Origin: Desulfovibrio desulfuricans | Lineage (GTDB): Bacteria; Desulfobacterota; Desulfovibrionia; Desulfovibrionales; Desulfovibrionaceae | NCBI GenBank assembly: GCA_003251995.1 | Contig: QKDT01000427.1 | Location: 1 to 12,416 of the forward strand | DNA length: 12,416 bases | Reading direction: 5' to 3' | Program-made: the position numbers and the translations under genes | Notes under the pieces: model-generated | The model's input: the letters and a program-made list of their open reading frames with translations, nothing else | The model's database searches: none | Told to the model about the DNA's origin: nothing | Shown: positions 7,749 through 12,416 of the stretch, one piece after another | How the letters are laid out: each line of letters begins with the position of its first letter | How positions within the stretch are numbered: the first letter of the stretch is position 1

Positions 7749-7946
7749 GCAACAGCGTTGACCAATTCGCAAATAATCACCGCTCCCACATACATTAGCC
7801 GCCATGCGCGTTCAATCTGACAGGGTGCTCCTTGCCAGAAATGAGGTCTAAGCAGCTTTGAATTGCGGGTGATTGTCCGCTCCGAACCCGTTTGACAGAC
7901 GACATTGTTAGCCAGCCTGTTGCGAAAGCGCGGGCTGGCTTTTTTG
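7749..7946 (+). ncRNA. Possible structured RNA or long asnS 3' region ending in a terminator
   Basis: The 400-base gap between asnS and asd holds no convincing gene. Its first half can pair over a distance. Bases around 7772-7782 (AUAAUCACC-GC) match those around 7866-7877 (GC-G-GGUGAUUGU) in about 11 pairs with one bulge and one G-U. Within that arm, a hairpin at about 7818-7839 has CUG/CAG and CAGGG/CCUUG steps. Bases 7749-7755 also match 7917-7923. The segment ends in the strong terminator at 7910-7946. I see no convincing promoter: TTGACC at 7758-7763 lacks a matching -10. It may be only the asnS 3'-UTR. No RNA family is recognised. Confidence 0.25.
7910..7946 (+). terminator. Rho-independent terminator between asnS and asd
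   Basis: An 8-bp perfect stem (7910-7917 with 7933-7940) has an inner part that can form GC-GAAA-GC, and it is followed by six T residues (7940-7945). It lies about 200 bases after asnS and separates that transcript from the asd promoter. Confidence 0.88.
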
Positions 7947-8004
7947 CTTCACCGCCACAAGAAGGCGCAAAAACAGCAAAAAAGCCGCAAACACCGCCGC
8001 AGCG

Positions 8005-8018
8005 GGGCATTCATGCCC
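8005..8018. promoter_or_regulatory. Palindrome abutting the asd promoter, possible operator
   Basis: GGGCAT-TC-ATGCCC is a perfect 6+6 inverted repeat with a 2-base centre. It ends one base before the -35 hexamer of the asd promoter. That is a common position for a dimeric regulator site. No regulator is encoded in the window, so this is inference. Confidence 0.35.
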
Positions 8019-8047
8019 TTCACATTTGCCTTTTTGCCGCGTATAGT
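8019..8047 (+). promoter_or_regulatory. Sigma70-like promoter for asd and downstream genes
   Basis: TTCACA (8019-8024) and TATAGT (8042-8047) are spaced by exactly 17 bases and each match consensus at 5 of 6 positions. It lies after the terminator at 7910-7946. It predicts a start near 8054 and a leader of about 55 bases before the asd ATG. Confidence 0.68.
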
Positions 8048-8108
8048 ACGCGCTCACCTTTTTGGAGGCATAGAGCCGCCGCCCATCGCCCAAGGAGAGC
8101 GAAATACC

Positions 8109-9155
8109 ATGAGCAAGAAGCTGACTGTAGCCGTTGTAGGCGCCACAGGCGCCGTAGGCCGTGAAATGCTCAAGACCCTGCACGAAAGGGACTTTCCCGC
8201 CACTGAAATTCGCGCCTTTGCGTCCGCCCGTTCTGCGGGTACCAAAGTGCCGTTTGGCGATAAAGAGCTGACCGTGCAAGAGCTTAAAGAAGATGTCTTT
8301 GAGGGCATTGACTTGGCCATTTTTTCCGCCGGCGGCAGTACTTCGCAGAAATTTGCCCCGCATGCGGCCCACGCTGGCTGCGTGGTGGTGGACAATTCCG
8401 CCGCGTGGCGCATGGACGACCGCTGCCCCCTGGTGGTGCCCGAAGTCAACGCTCACGCCCTTGAAGGCCACAACGGCATCATAGCCAACCCCAACTGCTC
8501 TACCATCCAGATGCTGGTGGTGCTCAAGCCCCTGCACGACGCCGCCACCATCAAGCGCGTTGTGGTTTCCACCTATCAGGCGGTTTCCGGCACCGGGCAG
8601 AAAGGCATTGAAGAACTGGAACGTCAGGTGCGCGACCTGTTCAACGGACGCGACCCCGAATGCAATACCTATCCCTACCGCATTGCCTTTAACGCACTGC
8701 CGCACATCGATGTCTTCCTTGATAACGACTACACCAAGGAAGAAATGAAGATGGTTCATGAAACCGTAAAGATCTTTGAAGATCCTTCGGTCAAGGTTAC
8801 GGCTACCTGTGTGCGTGTGCCGGTGTTTTACTGCCACGCAGAATCGGTGAATATTGAAACCGAAAAGAAAGTCACCGCCAAGGATGCCCGCGTTATGCTT
8901 TCGCAGGCTCCCGGCGTGCGCGTGGTTGATAATCCGCGTGAGCGCATGTACCCCATGCCCTCCTACTGCGTGGGCGAGGACGATACCTACGTGGGCCGCA
9001 TCCGTGAGGACGACACCATTGAAAATGGCCTGAACCTCTGGATTGTGGCTGACAACGTGCGCAAGGGCGCTGCCCTCAACGCCGTGCAGATCGGTGAAGA
9101 ACTGATCAAGCGCGACCTGCTGCGCGTGACCGACAAAAACGTGTTCCTGAAGTAA
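8109..9155 (+). CDS. asd: Aspartate-semialdehyde dehydrogenase
   Basis: Asd reduces aspartyl phosphate to aspartate semialdehyde with NADPH, the branch point to lysine/diaminopimelate, methionine and threonine. The 348-residue protein has the NADP-binding loop GATGAVG (11-17), the nucleophile in NPNCST (C130), the substrate-binding QAVSG (Q157) and the catalytic histidine in VPVFYCHAES (H243). All are intact. The start is ATG 8109, with AAGGAG at 8092-8097. The frame is open further upstream to 7905, but that stretch runs through the terminator and promoter and has no Asd-like sequence. The protein matches the typical bacterial USG-1/Asd family length. It is followed 61 bases later by a class IV PLP enzyme gene, with a strong hairpin between them. 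Expression is probably driven by the promoter at 8019-8047. Confidence 0.97.
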   Translation: MSKKLTVAVVGATGAVGREMLKTLHERDFPATEIRAFASARSAGTKVPFGDKELTVQELKEDVFEGIDLAIFSAGGSTSQKFAPHAAHAGCVVVDNSAAWRMDDRCPLVVPEVNAHALEGHNGIIANPNCSTIQMLVVLKPLHDAATIKRVVVSTYQAVSGTGQKGIEELERQVRDLFNGRDPECNTYPYRIAFNALPHIDVFLDNDYTKEEMKMVHETVKIFEDPSVKVTATCVRVPVFYCHAESVNIETEKKVTAKDARVMLSQAPGVRVVDNPRERMYPMPSYCVGEDDTYVGRIREDDTIENGLNLWIVADNVRKGAALNAVQIGEELIKRDLLRVTDKNVFLK

Positions 9156-9157
9156 TG

Positions 9158-9205
9158 CCTGTGGGCGCGCGGGTTTTTGTAAATCCGCGCGCCCCTGCGC
9201 ACAGG
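9158..9205 (+). promoter_or_regulatory. Very stable hairpin reaching the ribosome site of the aminotransferase gene
   Basis: A 14-bp stem with one G-U (9163-9176 with 9181-9194) closes on a UUGU loop. Below it, 9158-9162 pairs with 9201-9205 across a 6-base internal loop. The last three paired bases (9203-9205) are the first half of the AGGAGG ribosome site (9203-9208) of the next gene. No U-run follows on either strand, so it is not a standard terminator. It could limit translation of the aminotransferase, stabilise the asd mRNA or mark a processing point. Confidence 0.6.
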
Positions 9206-9216
9206 AGGCCCTTGCG

Positions 9217-10167
9217 GTGCAAGCTGTAGATGCAGAAACATATCTGAAGGCCCTGCTTTCCGCGCCACGTCCTGGTTCGGAGCAGGTTCTCGCTTTTTAT
9301 GACCATCGGGTGGGGCATATCTGCACCGATGCGCGTCTTCTGCTGCTGCCTCTTGATGACCATATCTGTCACCGCGGCGACGGCCTTTTTGAGAGCATCA
9401 GCTACCGTCAGCGCACAATTTTTGGTTTGGATGCACACCTTGCCCGCCTTGTTGACGGCGCGGCTGCCCTTTCCATAACGCCACCCTGCGCATGGGAAGA
9501 GGTGCGCCAGCGCATCATTGACGTTGCCCAGGCCGCTGAAGCGGACAATGGCGACCTGCGCGTTTTTTTGAGCCGCGGCCCCGGCGGCTTTGGCATTTCG
9601 CCTGCCGAATGCCCTCAGGCCGGACTGTATATCGTTGCCCTCAAGAAAGCCCTGCCCACAGCGGCTTTTTACGAAAAAGGCCTCACCGCCTTTGCCAGCG
9701 CCATTCCGCCCAAGCAGGAATATCTGGCCCGCATCAAAAATACCAACTATCTGCCCAACGTCTTCATGGCTATGGAAGCCCGCCAAAAGGGCATGGACGT
9801 GGCTGTGACCTTTGATGAAAACGACATCATGGGCGAGGCTGCCGTTGCCAACGTGGGCCTTGTGGATGAACAGGGCCGCCTGCTGTGCCCGGAGATCAAA
9901 CGCATTCTGCCCGGCACCACGCTGCTGGCTGCCATGGAAGTGGCAGCAGAACGCATGCCCGTGGTGCAAATGCCCATCCCCCGCGCTGCCATAGCCAGCG
10001 CCCGCGAAATGCTGCTTTTCACCAGCTCGACCCTGTGCGTTGGCATTACCCATTTTGACGGCAAGCCCGTAGGTCAGGGCGCACATGCTGGCAAGCCCGG
10101 CCCTGTGGCCCTGTGGCTCAAGGATGTTTTGCTGCAATACATGCTGAAAAAAGGCGCGCCCATCTGA
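9217..10167 (+). CDS. Class IV PLP-dependent aminotransferase or lyase (branched-chain / D-amino acid transaminase / PabC superfamily)
   Basis: This 316-residue cytosolic enzyme belongs to the fold-type IV PLP family. K174 in ARIKNTNYLPN is the expected Schiff-base lysine. Other family marks are HRGDGLFES (52-60), the phosphate-side arginine region HLARLVDGAA (74-83), GEAAVANV with E207 (206-213) and LPGTT (231-235). SRGPGGFG (119-126) resembles the PabC SRGxGGxG stretch. The sequence alone does not separate aminodeoxychorismate lyase (folate synthesis) from branched-chain or D-amino acid transaminase. Neighbouring asd suits amino acid metabolism but is weak evidence. The start is GTG 9217, with a full AGGAGG at 9203-9208; no in-frame ATG nearby is better. 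The TGA (10165-10167) overlaps the ATG of the next gene by one base, so the two are translationally coupled. Confidence 0.86.
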   Translation: MQAVDAETYLKALLSAPRPGSEQVLAFYDHRVGHICTDARLLLLPLDDHICHRGDGLFESISYRQRTIFGLDAHLARLVDGAAALSITPPCAWEEVRQRIIDVAQAAEADNGDLRVFLSRGPGGFGISPAECPQAGLYIVALKKALPTAAFYEKGLTAFASAIPPKQEYLARIKNTNYLPNVFMAMEARQKGMDVAVTFDENDIMGEAAVANVGLVDEQGRLLCPEIKRILPGTTLLAAMEVAAERMPVVQMPIPRAAIASAREMLLFTSSTLCVGITHFDGKPVGQGAHAGKPGPVALWLKDVLLQYMLKKGAPI

Positions 10168-11408
10168 TGCGTGTTCTGCTTATTGCCCTGCAACAATCCA
10201 CTGACGGCCCGCCCTCACCCGAAGAACAGCACCGCTGGACAGAGCTTGGCGCGCCCATGCGCCTTGCCCGGCTGGAAGAAGACCATGTGCTTGCTTTGGC
10301 TTGCGCCATGCGCGATGGCGGCAGCCTGGCCCCCATGCTGCTGTGCCTCAATAATTCACGCCTCCACCGCCGCGCCGCAGCCTTGAACCTGCCCATACTC
10401 ACCGCAGGCGGCCCCTTGGGCTTAATGCGGCTGTGGCTCTGGCAACGTAAACACAAGCACCTGATTGTGCAAACTTTTGGCGAAAACAGCATGGCCCTGG
10501 GCCGCCGGGTACTGACCATGCGCCCAGCCGCCTCCACCCTGCTGAGCCACACCTTTCTGCTGCGCGCGCCGCATGCAGAGATTTGCTTTGGCAAAGGCAT
10601 GCTGGCAGCCCATAAGGTGCTGTGCGGGTCCAGTTACGTACGCGACCGAATTGCCAAGGCCAGCGGCATCACCCTGGGCGAAACCCCTTGGCGCGGCCCT
10701 AAAAACAGGGCGCTGCCGCTAACGGGCGACCCCCTCGTACTGGTCGCGCCGGGCATGAGCCTTGAAGGTTTTGAGCCAGCGCCAGTCTGGCCCGAAACAC
10801 CCGCAGACGGTCAGCATTTTGTTTTTTGCATGGGCGATGCCCTTACGCCCCGTTCGGGTGCAAACATTGTCATTCGGGCCATGGCAGCCATATGGCAACG
10901 ACGTGATCTGCCCCAGTGGGAAGTACGCGCCGCAGGCGGCGGCCCACGCTTTCAGGAAGTGCTGGACGAAGCGGAAGCTCTGGGCGTGCATTCACGGCTA
11001 TGCCTGCTCAACGAACAGAGCTTGCCGCCGTTGTTGTGTACCAGCCATGCCTGGATTGCGCCCGGCTCCGCACCAGACGAGTTGCCCGAAACACTTGGTG
11101 CAGGTCTGGCGGCGCATATGCCGGTCATCTGCGGGCAAAGCGCCCTGCACGAGCAGCGCCTTGCCGCCGCGCCTGGCGCGGCCTGCGTATTTGAGGAAAA
11201 CAATCCCCAGTCGCTGGCGGAATGCATGATAAACGTCATGATCAATGCCGATTTTCGCCGCCGCACAGTTGAGGCTGGCGATGCCCTGCGGTCAGAATTG
11301 AGCCTTGAATCCTTTGCCGCCGCCGCTTGCGCACAGCATGAGGGCTGGTGCAGGCAACTGGGCTGGCTCGAAAAAACCGGGATTACCCATCCCGCTGAGC
11401 AGGCATAA
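10167..11408 (+). CDS. GT-B fold glycosyltransferase-like protein (GT4-like)
   Basis: This 413-residue protein resembles GT-B glycosyltransferases, which move a sugar from a nucleotide-sugar donor; the acceptor is unknown. The N-terminal half (about 1-190) is variable, with a Rossmann-like opening MRVLLIAL. The C-terminal half shows the donor-domain pattern: VFCMGDALTPRSGANIVIRAM (219-239), WEVRAAGGGPRF (251-262), the HSRLCLLNEQSLPPLL loop (275-290), and PDELPETLGAGLAAHMPVICG (303-323), the EX7E-region equivalent. In that region the usual E-x7-E appears to read D304-x7-A312, so the second conserved Glu is missing. The start is ATG 10167, overlapping the upstream TGA by one base. An upstream extension to 10113 would lie inside the aminotransferase and is not chosen. 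No signal peptide or membrane helix is clear. An LPS- or cell-surface-sugar role is plausible but unproven. Confidence 0.72.
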   Translation: MRVLLIALQQSTDGPPSPEEQHRWTELGAPMRLARLEEDHVLALACAMRDGGSLAPMLLCLNNSRLHRRAAALNLPILTAGGPLGLMRLWLWQRKHKHLIVQTFGENSMALGRRVLTMRPAASTLLSHTFLLRAPHAEICFGKGMLAAHKVLCGSSYVRDRIAKASGITLGETPWRGPKNRALPLTGDPLVLVAPGMSLEGFEPAPVWPETPADGQHFVFCMGDALTPRSGANIVIRAMAAIWQRRDLPQWEVRAAGGGPRFQEVLDEAEALGVHSRLCLLNEQSLPPLLCTSHAWIAPGSAPDELPETLGAGLAAHMPVICGQSALHEQRLAAAPGAACVFEENNPQSLAECMINVMINADFRRRTVEAGDALRSELSLESFAAAACAQHEGWCRQLGWLEKTGITHPAEQA

Positions 11409-11436
11409 CCCAGATACCCATTGCGCGCCGCGCGCC

Positions 11437-11452
11437 CGACAACAGATTGTCG
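11437..11452 (+). other. Small hairpin before the TtuA-like gene
   Basis: CGACAA-CAGA-TTGTCG is a 6-bp perfect inverted repeat in the 84-base gap, flanked by GCGC (11432-11435 and 11457-11460) that could extend it. No T-run follows, so it is not an obvious terminator. Confidence 0.35.
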
Positions 11453-11492
11453 TCGTGCGCCGGGTAATACCGCAAACACATACAGGAACCGT

Positions 11493-12401
11493 ATGAAATG
11501 TAAAATCTGCAAAGCCGAAGCCGTGGTGGCTCTGCGCAGCCACAACGCCGCCTTTTGTCCCGACTGCTACAAGGATTTTTTTGCCCGTCAGGTAGAGCGC
11601 GGCATTGAAGGCCAAAAGCTGTTTACCCGTGACGAACGGGTGCTGGTGGCCCTTTCTGGCGGTAAGGACTCTCTGGCGCTCATGCTTGAGCTTTCCCGCC
11701 AGGGATACAATGTTACAGGCCTGCACATTGATTTGGGCATTCCTGTTTCTTCCGCTGCGGCCCGCGGCGTTGTGGAACGCTTTTGCGCCAAGCACGGCCT
11801 CACGCTGATGGTCAAGGAAATGGCAGCGGAAGGTCTGCCCATTCCGCTGGTGAAAGAACGGCTGCACCGCCCCATCTGCTCGGCCTGCGGCAAGATCAAG
11901 CGCCACTTTTTCAACAAGGTCGCCCTGGATGAGGGCTTTGACGCCCTGGCTACCGGGCATAATCTGGATGATGAGGTGGCCCGCTTGTTCAGCAACACCC
12001 TGCGCTGGGACACCTCTTACCTGTCGGATCAGGGGCCGCGGCTGGAAAGCGAACACGGCTTTTCACGCAAGGTCAAACCCCTGTGGCGGCTCTCGGAATT
12101 TGAAACAGCCAACTACGCCTTTCTTATGGGCATAGAAAACCACTATGCCCCTTGCCCCTATAGCCCCGGCGCGAGTTTTACCACGCTCAAGGGTCTGATG
12201 CAGAACCTTGAAGCCGCCATGCCTGGGCGTAAGCTTGATTTCTATCAGGGATTTCTTTCTCGCGGGCGGCCCGTTTTTGCCCGACGCGAGCAGGAGGAAG
12301 GCATAGCGCTGGCTCCTTGTACGGAATGCGGCTACCCCACCTCTTCTGGCGATCGTTGCGGCGTGTGCCGCATACGCTCGGCCCTGCAAGAAGAAAGCTA
12401 G
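11493..12401 (+). CDS. TtuA/Ncs6-family tRNA 2-thiolation protein (PP-loop ATPase)
   Basis: This 302-residue protein fits the TtuA/Ncs6 group (TIGR00269-like), enzymes that adenylate a tRNA uridine and insert sulfur. TtuA makes 2-thioribothymidine at position 54, and Ncs6/NcsA acts at U34. Visible parts are an N-terminal zinc finger (C3, C6, C22, C25), the PP-loop SGGKDS (55-60), HNLDDEVA (156-163), a probable [4Fe-4S] site from C129-x-x-C132 (CSAC) plus C221 (APCPYSP), and a C-terminal zinc finger (C276, C279, C289, C292). The iron-sulfur cysteines align with the C130/C133/C222 set I recall for Thermus TtuA. TtcA, a relative, lacks the two terminal zinc fingers. The start is ATG 11493, with AGGAA at 11484-11488; an upstream in-frame start at 11421 adds only low-complexity Arg-rich residues. 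The sulfur carrier TtuB is not in this window. Confidence 0.9.
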   Translation: MKCKICKAEAVVALRSHNAAFCPDCYKDFFARQVERGIEGQKLFTRDERVLVALSGGKDSLALMLELSRQGYNVTGLHIDLGIPVSSAAARGVVERFCAKHGLTLMVKEMAAEGLPIPLVKERLHRPICSACGKIKRHFFNKVALDEGFDALATGHNLDDEVARLFSNTLRWDTSYLSDQGPRLESEHGFSRKVKPLWRLSEFETANYAFLMGIENHYAPCPYSPGASFTTLKGLMQNLEAAMPGRKLDFYQGFLSRGRPVFARREQEEGIALAPCTECGYPTSSGDRCGVCRIRSALQEES

Positions 12402-12416
12402 CCCTGGGCATCCCAC

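Noticed and set aside
7744..7761. Five-codon frame (MRQQR) after GGGAGAGG, a possible leader peptide
   Set aside because: It is too short, has no regulatory codon run, and a terminator lies about 150 bases away with no linked attenuator pairing.
7905..8108. In-frame upstream extension of asd to a TTG at 7905
   Set aside because: It crosses the terminator and the promoter, has no Asd-like sequence, and ATG 8109 has a good ribosome site and a proper GATGAVG N-terminus.
7908..8837. Long open frame on the minus strand opposite asd
   Set aside because: The asd gene on the plus strand is certain, and the antisense translation is Gly/His-rich with no recognisable domain.
9106..10137. Long open frame on the minus strand opposite the aminotransferase gene
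   Set aside because: It is a shadow of GC-biased codon use. The plus strand has clear PLP-enzyme motifs, and the minus frame has no family signature or ribosome site.
11292..12056. Open frame on the minus strand opposite the TtuA-like gene
   Set aside because: It overlaps the certain PP-loop protein and has no coherent domain.

Overview
The window looks like chromosomal housekeeping DNA from a GC-rich, Gram-negative, mesophilic bacterium. The protein sequences and gene order are most like Desulfovibrio and relatives (Desulfovibrionaceae). That assignment rests on remembered protein style, not on a search. I see no insertion sequence, prophage, CRISPR array, rRNA or recognisable tRNA.

Left part (1-4784, plus strand): the 3' part of purA (adenylosuccinate synthetase), then a clamp-loader delta-prime-like gene (holB), then a 980-residue membrane diguanylate cyclase. 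The cyclase has two periplasmic solute-binding-type sensor domains, one membrane helix, two PAS domains and an intact GGDEF domain with an I-site. The block ends at a strong, probably bidirectional terminator (4752-4784).

Middle (4785-6241): a convergent minus-strand gene for a small exported protein of unknown function (5064-5540). Between it and the terminator lies about 250 bases of non-coding DNA with many self-complementary segments closed by a long terminal stem. G-U wobbles and a U-run favour a minus-strand structured RNA. Divergent from the small exported protein is a YdcZ-type (DMT superfamily) five-helix membrane protein.

Right part (6242-12401, plus strand): asnS (asparaginyl-tRNA synthetase); a 400-base gap with a second possible structured transcript ending in a terminator, plus a good sigma70-like promoter beside a palindrome; asd (aspartate-semialdehyde dehydrogenase); a class IV PLP aminotransferase or lyase; a GT-B glycosyltransferase-like protein overlapping it by one base; and a TtuA/Ncs6-type tRNA thiolase with all its metal-site cysteines. 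The asd-to-ttuA stretch is probably one transcription unit from the promoter at 8019-8047. A very stable hairpin in the asd/aminotransferase gap reaches the aminotransferase Shine-Dalgarno sequence.

No clear new multi-gene system is visible. The items most worth a second look are the structured non-coding region at 4803-5060, the asd/aminotransferase hairpin, the 7749-7946 region, the TtuA homologue and the atypical glycosyltransferase.
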